Source: an uncultured Oscillibacter sp.
GTDB taxonomy: Bacteria; Bacillota; Clostridia; Oscillospirales; Oscillospiraceae
Direction of reading: 5' to 3'
Length of the DNA stretch: 54,047 bases
NCBI GenBank assembly: GCA_910588175.1
Contig: CAJUQQ010000012.1
Coordinates: 1-54,047 of the forward strand
The position numbers and the translations under genes are program-made. Positions 30,958 through 38,750 of the stretch are shown piece after piece (the stretch's first letter is position 1; the number at the start of each line of letters is the position of its first letter). The notes beneath the pieces are model-generated. The model saw nothing but the letters and a program-made list of their open reading frames with translations. It had not been told where the DNA came from and did no database searches.

Positions 30958-30982
30958 CCCACTCCAGAAAGGAGGCCGCTCC

Positions 30983-31723
30983 ATGGAACGCCGCCGCTAT
31001 CAAGTCTTAGACACCATCCGGGGCTGCGCCCTGGCCAGCATGATGCTCTATCACGCCGCCTGGGACCTGGTGTATCTCTTCGGCGCGGACTGGCCCTGGT
31101 ACCACGGCTTTGCCGCCTATGTCTGGCAGCAGAGCATCTGCTGGACCTTCATTCTCCTCTCCGGCTACTGCTTCGCGCTGGGCCGTCATCAACTCCGGCG
31201 GGGGCTGACGGTGTTTTTCTGCGGGGCCCTCATCACCGCCGTCACCTGGACCCTGATGCCGGAAAACCTGGTGCTGTTCGGCGTGCTGACTTTGCTGGGG
31301 TCCTCCACGCTGCTGGCAAACGGGTTTCAGGGGCTTCTCCAAAGGGTCCCGCCCCGGGCGGGGCTGGCGGGGAGCTTCCTGCTGTTTCTGGTGTTCCGGG
31401 ATGTGAACGACGGCTGTCTTGGCTTTGAGGGGGCCCGGTTTTTCCGTTTCGGGGACGGGGCCCGGGACCTGGCCACCGCGTTTGCGGGCTTTCCCCCGGC
31501 GGACTTCTTCTCCACGGACTATTTCTCCTTTCTGCCCTGGTTCTTCCTGTTCCTGACCGGGTATTTTCTCTTCCGCCTCCGGCCGGAGGAGCCCCGGGAG
31601 ATCCGGCGGGTCCCCCTGATCACGGCCATGGGGCGGCGCTCGCTCCTCCTCTACATGCTCCACCAGCCGGTGATTTACGCCCTGCTTTGGCTGGGCCGCG
31701 TTTTGACGGGAGGGACGGCATGA
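30983..31723 (+). CDS. DUF1624 / HGSNAT-type membrane acyltransferase-like protein
   Basis: A 246-residue polytopic membrane protein with about seven helices. The N-terminal YQVLDTIRGCALASMMLYHAAWDLVYLFG contains the family's RG...YH/WD signature, and the C terminus ends in MGRRSLLLYMLHQPVIYALLW, the usual last helix of heparan-alpha-glucosaminide N-acetyltransferase-like (DUF1624) proteins. These are thought to move acyl groups across the membrane; the substrate here is unknown. AAAGGAGG precedes the ATG. Its stop overlaps the start of the GTPase-NYN gene by 4 nt (ATGA), so the two are translationally coupled. Confidence 0.82.
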   Translation: MERRRYQVLDTIRGCALASMMLYHAAWDLVYLFGADWPWYHGFAAYVWQQSICWTFILLSGYCFALGRHQLRRGLTVFFCGALITAVTWTLMPENLVLFGVLTLLGSSTLLANGFQGLLQRVPPRAGLAGSFLLFLVFRDVNDGCLGFEGARFFRFGDGARDLATAFAGFPPADFFSTDYFSFLPWFFLFLTGYFLFRLRPEEPREIRRVPLITAMGRRSLLLYMLHQPVIYALLWLGRVLTGGTA

Positions 31724-34362
31724 ACAAATTGGTCTTGGGCGTCCTGGCCCACGTGGACGCCGGAAAAACCACCCTCTCCGAGGCCCTGCTTTACCAAAGC
31801 GGGGCCATCCGCCGCCTGGGCCGGGTGGACCACCAGGACGCGTTTTTGGACACCGACGAGATGGAGCGGGAACGGGGCATCACCATCTTCTCCAAACAGG
31901 CGGAGTTCTCCCTGGGAGACCTGGCGGTCACCCTGCTGGATACTCCGGGGCATGTGGACTTCTCCGCCGAGGCGGAGCGGGTTTTGCAGGTTTTGGACTG
32001 CGCGGTGCTGGTGATCAGCGGCTCCGACGGGGTACAGGCCCATACCCGGACCCTCTGGCGGCTGCTGGAGCGGTACGAGGTGCCGGTGTTTTTGTTCGTG
32101 AACAAAATGGACCTGGCGGGGACGGACCGGGGGGCGCTGCTGGAGGAGCTGAAAAGCCGCCTGGACGGGGGCTGCGCGGACTTCTCCCTGCCGCCGGAGG
32201 CGCTGGCGGAGGAGGCCGCCATGTGCGACGAGGCCCTGCTGGAGCGGTATCTGGAGACCGGGGAGGTCCCGGAGGCGGAGCTGACGGAGCTCATCCGGCG
32301 GCGGAAGCTGTTTCCCTGCTTCTTCGGCTCGGCGCTGAAGCTGGAGGGGGTGGAGGCGCTGCTGGAGGCCCTCCGCCGCCACCCGCCCCTGCGGGATTAC
32401 CCGGAGGCCTTCGGGGCCCGGGTCTTCAAGGTCTCCCGGGACAGCCGGGGGGCGCGCCTTACCTGGATGAAGGTCACCGGCGGCGTGCTGAAAGCCAAGG
32501 ACGTACTGACCAACCGCAAGCCTGACATGCCGGAGGAGGAAATCTGGGAGGAGAAGGCGGATCAGCTCCGCCTCTACTCCGGCGTCAAGTTCCGCCCCGT
32601 GGACGAGGCCCCCGCCGGGACGGTGGCGGCGGTTACCGGCCTGACCAAGGCCCTGCCGGGCCAGGGCTTGGGGCATGAGACCGCCTGGACCGTCCCGGCC
32701 CTGGAGCCGGTGCTGGCCTATCAGATGGAAACGGAGGCGGACCCCTCCGCCGCCCTGAAGGCCCTGCGGCTTTTGGAGGAGGAGGACCCCCAGCTCCGGG
32801 TCTCCTGGACCGCCGGGACGATCCGGGTCCAGCTGATGGGGGAGGTTCAGACGGAGATTTTGCAGCGCCGCCTCCGGGAGCGCTTCGGCATTGAGGCCCG
32901 ATTTGGCGCGGGGCGGGTGGTGTACCGGGAGACCATCGCCGCGCCGGTGGAGGGGGTGGGGCATTTCGAGCCCCTGCGGCACTATGCCGAGGTCCGTCTG
33001 CTTTTGGAGCCCCTGCCCCGGGGGACGGGCCTCCGCTTTGCCTCCGTCTGCCCGGAGGATCAGCTGGACGGCCACTGGCAGCGCCTTGTTTTGACCCACC
33101 TCTGGGAAAAGCCCCACCTGGGGGTCCTGACCGGCTCACCCATCACGGATATGAAAATTACCCTGACGGCGGGCCGGGCCCACGAGAAGCACACCGAAGG
33201 CGGAGACTTCCGCCAGGCCACCTACCGGGCGGTGCGCCAGGGCTTGATGAGCGCCCGGAGCGTCCTGCTGGAGCCCTGGTACGCCTTCCGGCTGGAGCTT
33301 CCCGCCGCCCAGCTGGGCCGGGCCCTGAACGACATCCAGCAGATGGGCGGCGAGACCGGGGCCCCGGAGACCCTGGGGGACGAGGCCGTCCTCACCGGGG
33401 AGGCCCCGGTGGCCGCCATGGGGGACTACGCCCGGGACGTGGCCGCCTACACCCGGGGACAGGGCCGTTTGAGCCTCCGCCCCGCGGGCTGCCGGCCCTG
33501 CGGAGACCCGGAGGCGGTCGTCGAGGCCTTGGGCTATGACCCGGAGCGGGACGTGGAGAACACGCCGGACTCCGTTTTCTGCGCCCACGGCGCGGGCTAC
33601 ACGGTGAAGTGGGACGAGGTCCCCGCCCAGGCCCACACCGCCGGCGGCCTCCGCCTCAGCGCCCCGCCGGAGGAGGCCAAAGAGCCCGAGACCCGGCGGA
33701 GCGCCGCCTACGCCGGGACCATCGAGCAGGACAAGGAGCTCCAGGCCATTTTCGAGCGGACCTACGGCAAGGGGAAGCGCCGGGACTTCCTGCCGCCCAA
33801 GCCCCCCCGCCGCCCGGTCTCCCCGGAGACGGCGGAGGCCCGGCCGGTCCGCCCCCAGCCCAACCGGCCGGAGTACCTGCTGGTGGACGGGTACAACATC
33901 ATCTTCGCCTGGGAGGAGCTGAAAGCCATCGCCCGGGAGAGCCTGGACGCCGCCCGGAAGGCCCTCTGCGATCTGCTGTGCAACTTTCAGGGCTATCAGA
34001 AGTGCCGGGTCATCGCCGTCTTCGACGCCTATAAGGTCCGGGGAGGACAGGGGTCCGTGGAGAAGTACCACAACATCCATGTGGTCTACACCAAGGAGGC
34101 GGAGACGGCGGACGCCTATATCGAGCGGGCCACCTATGAGCTGGGCCGGCATTACCGGGTGAAGGTCGCCACCTCCGACGGGCCGGAGCAGCTGATCATT
34201 TTGGGCCACGGGGCCCTTCGGGTGTCGGCCTCCGCCTTCCGGGAGGAGATGGAGCAGGTCCAGGGCCGCATCGCCCAGGTCTTGGCCGGCAACAACCGCC
34301 ATGGCCACGGGGCCCTCCGGGCCGCCATGGAAAAGGCGGAGAAAAAACAGCGGGAGGAATGA
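31720..34362 (+). CDS. TetM/EF-G-like GTPase fused to a C-terminal NYN (Rae1/YacP-like) nuclease
   Basis: An 880-residue two-part protein. Residues 1 to about 640 are a ribosome-protection-type translational GTPase: P-loop AHVDAGKTTLSE (10-21), G2 region ERERGITIFS, G3 DTPGHVDF, G4 NKMDL, then EF-G domains II-V, including GSPITDMKITLTAGRAHEKHTEGGDFRQAT (domain IV) and a domain V ending near VFCAHGAGYTVKW. A charged linker follows. Residues 717-880 are a NYN/PIN-like nuclease with acidic residues at Asp723 (LLVDGYN), Asp769 (VFDAY), Asp798 (TADAYIERAT) and Asp820 (TSDGPEQ), resembling Rae1/YacP, which cuts mRNA in the ribosomal A site. Whether it protects from tetracycline, rescues ribosomes or cleaves mRNA is unproven. 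Confidence 0.88.
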   Translation: MNKLVLGVLAHVDAGKTTLSEALLYQSGAIRRLGRVDHQDAFLDTDEMERERGITIFSKQAEFSLGDLAVTLLDTPGHVDFSAEAERVLQVLDCAVLVISGSDGVQAHTRTLWRLLERYEVPVFLFVNKMDLAGTDRGALLEELKSRLDGGCADFSLPPEALAEEAAMCDEALLERYLETGEVPEAELTELIRRRKLFPCFFGSALKLEGVEALLEALRRHPPLRDYPEAFGARVFKVSRDSRGARLTWMKVTGGVLKAKDVLTNRKPDMPEEEIWEEKADQLRLYSGVKFRPVDEAPAGTVAAVTGLTKALPGQGLGHETAWTVPALEPVLAYQMETEADPSAALKALRLLEEEDPQLRVSWTAGTIRVQLMGEVQTEILQRRLRERFGIEARFGAGRVVYRETIAAPVEGVGHFEPLRHYAEVRLLLEPLPRGTGLRFASVCPEDQLDGHWQRLVLTHLWEKPHLGVLTGSPITDMKITLTAGRAHEKHTEGGDFRQATYRAVRQGLMSARSVLLEPWYAFRLELPAAQLGRALNDIQQMGGETGAPETLGDEAVLTGEAPVAAMGDYARDVAAYTRGQGRLSLRPAGCRPCGDPEAVVEALGYDPERDVENTPDSVFCAHGAGYTVKWDEVPAQAHTAGGLRLSAPPEEAKEPETRRSAAYAGTIEQDKELQAIFERTYGKGKRRDFLPPKPPRRPVSPETAEARPVRPQPNRPEYLLVDGYNIIFAWEELKAIARESLDAARKALCDLLCNFQGYQKCRVIAVFDAYKVRGGQGSVEKYHNIHVVYTKEAETADAYIERATYELGRHYRVKVATSDGPEQLIILGHGALRVSASAFREEMEQVQGRIAQVLAGNNRHGHGALRAAMEKAEKKQREE

Positions 34363-34365
34363 AGA

Positions 34366-34794
34366 ATGAAAACGACGCTGACCGCGCTGGCCGCATTTTC
34401 CGGCTGCGCCGCCGCCGGCTGGTATCTGGACCGCGGCGGCATGCGGGAGAGGGACTGCCTGGGGGGCCGGGTCCGGCTGAAAACCGTCTGGAACGAGGGG
34501 GCGGCGTTCAGCCTGCCCATTCCGGCGGAGATTCTGCCCCTGGCCTCGGCGGCGGCGCTGGGGCTGCTGTGGGCCCGGCGGCGGCGCTGTCCCCTGGGGG
34601 CGGGGCTGATTTTGGGCGGCGGGCTGAGCAACCTCCGGGAGCGGACCCGGGACGGGCAGGTCCGCGATTATCTCCAGTTTCCCCGGGCTCCCGGGCCGCT
34701 GGACCGGTATGTGTTCAACCTGGCGGACCTGTGCGTCTTCGCCGGCGGGGCCCTGTGCCTTTTCCGGGGAGGCAAAGGCTCCCGGCCCTCTTGA
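34366..34794 (+). CDS. LspA-like membrane protein with altered catalytic position
   Basis: A 142-residue membrane protein related to signal peptidase II. Recognisable LspA motifs are NEGAAFSL (for N-x-G-x-A-F), GGGLSNLRERTRDGQVRDYLQF (for GGxxGNLxDRxxxGxVxDF) and FNLADLCVFAG (for FNxADxxI). The first catalytic aspartate, in the GNLxDR motif, is glutamate here (NLRER); the second, in FNLAD, is kept. It starts 3 nt after the GTPase-NYN stop with GGAGG 8 nt before. It may be an inactive or repurposed LspA paralogue rather than the housekeeping prolipoprotein peptidase. The SCIFF promoter lies over its last codon. Confidence 0.75.
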   Translation: MKTTLTALAAFSGCAAAGWYLDRGGMRERDCLGGRVRLKTVWNEGAAFSLPIPAEILPLASAAALGLLWARRRRCPLGAGLILGGGLSNLRERTRDGQVRDYLQFPRAPGPLDRYVFNLADLCVFAGGALCLFRGGKGSRPS

Positions 34795-34819
34795 CTTTCC
34801 GGCGGTTCTATGCTAAACT
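34791..34819 (+). promoter_or_regulatory. Promoter of the SCIFF/ScfB operon
   Basis: TTGACT (34791-34796), a 17-bp spacer and extended -10 TGC-TAAACT (34814-34819). It overlaps the stop codon of the LspA-like gene. Confidence 0.75.
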
Positions 34820-34893
34820 TGCACAAACAAAAGGCCGCTTTTTCCAAAGGAAACGGCGGTACGCGTTCAAATTATCAGATGGGAGATGCTTCT

Positions 34894-35034
34894 ATGAAGA
34901 GAATCAAGACCTTGGAGACCCGTAGTCTCTGCGAGAGCGCCAAGAAGGGCGGCTGCGGCGAGTGCCAGACCTCCTGCCAGTCCGCCTGCAAGACCTCCTG
35001 CGGCGTCGCCAACCAGAAGTGCGAGCAGAAGTAA
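34894..35034 (+). CDS. scfA: SCIFF ranthipeptide precursor
   Basis: A 46-residue precursor of the SCIFF family (six cysteines in forty-five residues): MKRIKTLETRSLCESAKKGG followed by CGECQTSCQSACKTSCGVANQKCEQK. Sulfur-to-carbon (gamma) thioether links are installed by the radical SAM enzyme encoded next. The core Cys pattern at 21, 24, 28, 32, 36 and 43 is the standard one. A seventh cysteine at position 13 in the leader region is extra, where family members I recall usually have another residue. The biological role of SCIFF peptides is unresolved. It has its own promoter and a hairpin before scfB. Confidence 0.95.
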   Translation: MKRIKTLETRSLCESAKKGGCGECQTSCQSACKTSCGVANQKCEQK

Positions 35035-35039
35035 ACAGC

Positions 35040-35071
35040 CGAAGCGCCGCCCGGTGAGGCGGCGCTTTTCC
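35040..35071 (+). terminator. Hairpin between SCIFF and scfB genes
   Basis: GAAGCGCCGCC pairs with GGCGGCGCTT and is followed by TTCCTTG. As a partial terminator or a 3' stabiliser it would give more peptide mRNA than maturase mRNA. Confidence 0.6.
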
Positions 35072-35098
35072 TTGAATTTCACACAGGAGGACTCCCTT

Positions 35099-36487
35099 AT
35101 GGTACATCAATACAAGCTGAACGGCTACAACATCGTCCTGGACAGCTGCTCCGGCGGCGTCCATGTGGTGGACGAGGTGGCCTATGACGTGATCGCCCTC
35201 TATCCGGACCACGCGCCGGAGGACATCGTGAGGGCGCTGCTGGAAACATACCCGGACCGCCCGGATGTGACGGAGGCGGAGCTCCGGGAGTGTATCGCCG
35301 ACGTGGAGGCCCTGGTAAAGTCCGGGCAGCTCTACACCCCCGACACCTTTTCGGACATCGCCGGGACCTTTAAAGAGCGCTCCGGCGGCGTGGTGAAGGC
35401 CCTCTGCCTTCATGTGGCCCACACCTGCAATTTGAACTGCTCCTACTGCTTCGCCAGCCAGGGGAAGTACCACGGGGACCGGGCCCTCATGAGCTTCGAG
35501 GTGGGAAAGCAGGCCCTGGACTTCCTCATCGCCCACTCCGGAACCCGGACGAACCTGGAGGTGGACTTCTTCGGCGGCGAGCCGCTGATGAACTGGCAGG
35601 TGGTGAAGGACCTGGTGGCCTATGCCCGGACCCAGGAGGAGCCCCATCACAAGCGCTTCCGCTTCACCCTCACCACCAACGGGATGCTCATTGACGAAGA
35701 CGTCATCGACTTTGCCAACCGGGAGATGGACAACGTGGTCCTCTCCCTGGACGGGCGGAAGGAGATTCACGACGCCCTTCGGGTGGACTACGCCGGAAAC
35801 GGCAGCTATGACCGCGTCGTCCCCAAGTTCCAGGAGCTGGTGAAGGTCCGGGGAGGAAGCCGCTACTATATGCGGGGCACCTTCACCCACCGGAACCCGG
35901 ACTTTACGAAGGACCTCTTCCATATGGCGAATCTGGGCTTTACCGAGCTCTCCATGGAGCCGGTGGTCTGCGCCCCGGGGGACCCGGCGGCCCTGACGGC
36001 GGAGGACCTGGAGGTGGTCAAGGACCAGTACGAGCTGCTGGCCAGGGAAATGCTGAAACGGCACAAGGAGGGCCGTCCCATCACCTTCTACCACTACATG
36101 CTGGACCTCACGGGAGGGCCCTGCGTCTATAAGCGGGTCTCCGGCTGCGGCTCCGGCACGGAGTACATGGCCGTCACCCCCTGGGGGGACCTGTACCCCT
36201 GCCACCAGTTCGTGGGGGAGGAGGCGTACAAGCTGGGAGACGTGTGGAAGGGCGTGACGAATACCGCTTTGCGGGAGGAGTTTCGCTCCTGCAACGCCTA
36301 TGCCCGGCCCGCGTGCGCGGACTGCTGGGCCAGGCTCTACTGCTCCGGCGGCTGCGCCGCCAACGCCTACCACGCCTCCGGCTCCATCCGGGGAATCTAC
36401 GAGGCGGGCTGTGAGCTCTTCCGCAAGCGGATGGAGTGCGCCATCATGCTCCAGGCCGCCCTGGCGGAAGAGGCGGAGGAGGCATGA
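35099..36487 (+). CDS. scfB: SCIFF maturase, radical SAM/SPASM thioether-forming enzyme
   Basis: A 462-residue radical SAM enzyme that modifies the SCIFF peptide. The N-terminal part (about 1-90) is the peptide-recognition (RRE-like) domain (MVHQYKLNGYNIVLDSCSGGVHVVDEVAYDVI). The SAM-cluster motif is CNLNCSYC. The glycine-rich FFGGEPLMNW and the TTNGMLID segments of the barrel follow. The C-terminal SPASM domain with auxiliary clusters has Cys residues in GPCVYKRVSGCGSGTEYMAV, YPCHQF and CNAY..ACADCWARLYCSGGCA. AGGAGG lies 8-9 nt before the ATG. The stop overlaps the next gene by 4 nt. Confidence 0.95.
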   Translation: MVHQYKLNGYNIVLDSCSGGVHVVDEVAYDVIALYPDHAPEDIVRALLETYPDRPDVTEAELRECIADVEALVKSGQLYTPDTFSDIAGTFKERSGGVVKALCLHVAHTCNLNCSYCFASQGKYHGDRALMSFEVGKQALDFLIAHSGTRTNLEVDFFGGEPLMNWQVVKDLVAYARTQEEPHHKRFRFTLTTNGMLIDEDVIDFANREMDNVVLSLDGRKEIHDALRVDYAGNGSYDRVVPKFQELVKVRGGSRYYMRGTFTHRNPDFTKDLFHMANLGFTELSMEPVVCAPGDPAALTAEDLEVVKDQYELLAREMLKRHKEGRPITFYHYMLDLTGGPCVYKRVSGCGSGTEYMAVTPWGDLYPCHQFVGEEAYKLGDVWKGVTNTALREEFRSCNAYARPACADCWARLYCSGGCAANAYHASGSIRGIYEAGCELFRKRMECAIMLQAALAEEAEEA

Positions 36488-37815
36488 CCACCCCCGTCTG
36501 GGACTTTCTGAAGGGCTACCGGCGGGAGGGGCGGCTCCACATGCCGGGGCACAAGGGTGCGGGGCCCCTGGGCTGCGAGCGGTGGGACATTACGGAGGTC
36601 GCCGGGGCGGATTCCCTCTATGAGGCCTCCGGCATCATCGCGGAGAGCGAGGGGAACGCCGCCGCCCTCTTCGGCTCCGGGGCCACCTTCTACTCCACCG
36701 AAGGGTCCAGCCAGTGTATCAAGGCCATGCTGTTCCTGGCCCTCCGGCACCGCCCCGCCGGGACGCCGCCGGTGATTCTGGCCGCCCGGAATGTCCACAA
36801 GTCCTTTGTCCACGCCGCCGCCCTGCTGGACTTCGAGCCCCTTTGGCTCTGGCCGGAGGAGGGGACAAGCTCCCTCTGCGCCTGCCCAGTTACGGCGGAG
36901 GGGCTGGAACGGGCGCTGAGGGCCCTGCCTGCCCCCCCTGCCGCCGTCTATGTCACCAGCCCGGACTATCTGGGGAACTTGGCGGACATCTCCGCCCTGG
37001 CGGCGGTGTGCCATGCCCATGGGACCCTGCTTCTGGCGGACAACGCCCACGGGGCCTATCTGCGCTTTCTATCCCCCTCCCTTCATCCGCTGGACCAGGG
37101 GGCGGACCTCTGCTGCGACTCCGCCCACAAGACCCTTCCGGTTCTCACCGGCGGGGCGTACCTGCACCTTTCCAAGGCCGTCCCGGCGGCGTTTCGGGAG
37201 AGCGCCCGGTCCGCCCTGGCCCTCTTCGGGTCCACCAGCCCGTCCTACCTGACCTTGGCGTCTCTGGATTTGTGCAACCGCTGTTTATCGGAGGAGTACC
37301 CCGCCCGTCTGAAAGAGGCCGTCCGCCGCATGGAGGACCTGGGGAAAACCCTTTCCGCTAGAGGCTGGCAGACGGAGCCTTCGGACCCTTTGCGCCTGAC
37401 CCTCCGGGCCCCGAAGGGCCTGACGGGACTGGATTTGGCGGACCGCCTCCGCCGGGGCGGCGGGGAGTGCGAGTACGCGGACCGGGATTTCCTGGTCCTC
37501 ATGACCACGCCGGAGAACACCCCGGAGGACCTTGCCCGCGTTTCCGCCGCCCTGGGGGAAAACCGGGCTCCCGCCGCCCCGGCGGGTTTCCCGCCCCCGG
37601 CCAGGGGAGAGCGGGTTCTCTCCGTCCGGGAGGCCCTGTTCGCCCCCCAGGAGACCGTTCCGGCGGAGGAGAGTTTGGGACGGATCTGCGGCGCGCCCAC
37701 GGTGAGCTGTCCCCCGGCGGTGCCCATCGCCGTGTCCGGAGAACGGGTCGGGCGGGAGGCCGCGGCGCTGTTTTCCTATTACGGCGTGCAGCTGGTGGAC
37801 GTTTTGAAGGAGTGA
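36484..37815 (+). CDS. Orn/Lys/Arg decarboxylase-family PLP enzyme
   Basis: A 443-residue fold-type I PLP enzyme of the Orn/Lys/Arg decarboxylase major-domain family (SpeA/YaaO-like). It starts with RLHMPGHKGAG and DITEVAGADSLYEASGIIAESE. It has the STEGSSQCIKAML stretch, the PLP-aspartate region LLLADNAHGAYL and the Schiff-base lysine in CDSAHKTLPVLTGGAYLHL. The C-terminal domain is short, as in YaaO-type members, and ends in VSGERV...FSYYGVQLVD. It is coupled to scfB by an ATGA overlap. The substrate (arginine, lysine, ornithine or other) cannot be settled from sequence. A terminator follows. Confidence 0.87.
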   Translation: MTTPVWDFLKGYRREGRLHMPGHKGAGPLGCERWDITEVAGADSLYEASGIIAESEGNAAALFGSGATFYSTEGSSQCIKAMLFLALRHRPAGTPPVILAARNVHKSFVHAAALLDFEPLWLWPEEGTSSLCACPVTAEGLERALRALPAPPAAVYVTSPDYLGNLADISALAAVCHAHGTLLLADNAHGAYLRFLSPSLHPLDQGADLCCDSAHKTLPVLTGGAYLHLSKAVPAAFRESARSALALFGSTSPSYLTLASLDLCNRCLSEEYPARLKEAVRRMEDLGKTLSARGWQTEPSDPLRLTLRAPKGLTGLDLADRLRRGGGECEYADRDFLVLMTTPENTPEDLARVSAALGENRAPAAPAGFPPPARGERVLSVREALFAPQETVPAEESLGRICGAPTVSCPPAVPIAVSGERVGREAAALFSYYGVQLVDVLKE

Positions 37816-37847
37816 AAATTAAAAAATGAGGCACACTATCCGGTGCC

Positions 37848-37881
37848 GCCCCGTTCCTCTGGGACGGGGCAAATTTTTTAT
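37848..37881 (+). terminator. Terminator of the SCIFF/decarboxylase operon
   Basis: GCCCCGT (37848-37854) pairs with ACGGGGC (37864-37870) with inner CC/GG pairs, then AAATTTTTTA. Confidence 0.8.
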
Positions 37882-37899
37882 TTGATTGGAGAGACGTTT

Positions 37900-38079
37900 A
37901 TGAACGCGACAGTAAATGAAAGCTGCATCGGCTGCGGCCTCTGCGCCGGGAACTGCCCGGAGGTCTTCACCATGGGAGACGACGGCTTCGCCCACGGCGG
38001 GGAAATCCCCGACAGCGCCATGGACGCGGCCCAGAGCGCCCGGGATGAGTGCCCGGTGAGTGCTATCAGCATCGGCTGA
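37900..38079 (+). CDS. Small [4Fe-4S] ferredoxin
   Basis: A 59-residue ferredoxin. The N-terminal CIGCGLCAGNCPEVF motif supplies Cys9, 12, 15 and 19, and Cys51 lies in DECPVSAI. This is the mono-cluster pattern, where Cys9, 12, 15 and 51 bind the cluster. It is acidic, as expected for an electron carrier. GGAGAG lies 8-9 nt before the ATG. Monocistronic; 30 nt after its stop a family B repeat begins. It could accept electrons from the Bcd-Etf system, but that is only a guess. Confidence 0.9.
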   Translation: MNATVNESCIGCGLCAGNCPEVFTMGDDGFAHGGEIPDSAMDAAQSARDECPVSAISIG

Positions 38080-38108
38080 TTGAGTGCCTCTTGCCGAGGG
38101 GCCTTGTA

Positions 38109-38374
38109 CTCGCCCTTGCGGGCGGGGAGGGATTACAGCCATGAAGATGGCTGGTTCATTGCACCCCCCATTTTCTCTTTTCCTTCCAGAAGGAAAAGAG
38201 AAAACGGGCCGTGCACGGTCCAAAAGAGAAAAAGAAGTAACGGGGGACGATACGGGGGCGCGGCTGAATGAATGGCAGAGCCAGAATGACTACCCTCGCG
38301 TAATTGGATTCGGCGGGGGTTGCTCTTCACTGCATGGACAAGCTCCTCTTTTTGCTGCCGCACTCCGGTGGTTG
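38109..38374 (-). repeat. Family B structured repeat, copy B
   Basis: About 266 bp in inverted orientation relative to copies A and C. The core palindrome is TTTTCTCTTTTCCTTC (38171-38186) against GAAGGAAAAGAGAAAA (38189-38204). One T-A pair of copies A and C is a C-G pair here, so pairing is kept. The CTCGCCC end lies 30 nt after the ferredoxin stop; the GCGGCAGC end extends to CAACCACCGG. The segment between about 38240 and 38340 is divergent from the other copies. Confidence 0.75.
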
Positions 38375-38424
38375 CTGTAAAGCTGCGTTTACCGGGCTTT
38401 GAAGATCCCCGCACCAAAAGCAGA

Positions 38425-38468
38425 AGAAGGTCTACCGCTGAAAAACGGTAGACCTTCTAATTTTCTTC
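38425..38468 (+). terminator. Perfect hairpin between family B copies B and C
   Basis: AGAAGGTCTACCG (38425-38437) pairs with CGGTAGACCTTCT (38446-38458) around CTGAAAAA, then AATTTTCTTC. The 671-bp gap 38080-38750 consists of this hairpin and the two inverted family B repeats, with no gene. Confidence 0.75.
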
Positions 38469-38744
38469 AACCACCGGGGTGCGGCAGCGAAAAGAGGAGC
38501 AGGTCCATTCGGCGCGGGACACCCCCGCCCGCACTACGCCGCGGGCAGGAGACATGCGTAAAAACCGGTCAGAACCCCTTGCGCGGCTCCTGTCCTCCGT
38601 CCCCCGCAGGGGCGTACTTCTTTTTCTCTTTTGGACCGTGCACGGCCCGTTTTCTTTTTTTCTTCTGGAAGAAAAAGAGAAAATGGGGGGTGCAAAGGAC
38701 CAGCCATCTTCATGGCTGAAACCTCCCCCGCCCGCAAGGGCGAG
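38468..38744 (+). repeat. Family B structured repeat, copy C
   Basis: About 277 bp from CAACCACCGGGGTGCGGCAGC to CCCGCCCGCAAGGGCGAG, closely matching copy A. Core hairpin 38650-38665 against 38668-38683, where one C-G pair of copy A is a T.G pair. It ends 6 nt from the lepA stop codon. Copies B and C begin with near-identical inverted arms (38343-38374 and 38468-38499). Confidence 0.8.
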
Positions 38745-38750
38745 TAAAGG

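Noticed and set aside
31720..34362. Calling this a tetracycline resistance gene
   Set aside because: The GTPase half resembles Tet(M)-type proteins, but overall sequence is diverged and a nuclease domain is fused to it; nothing in the sequence shows resistance.
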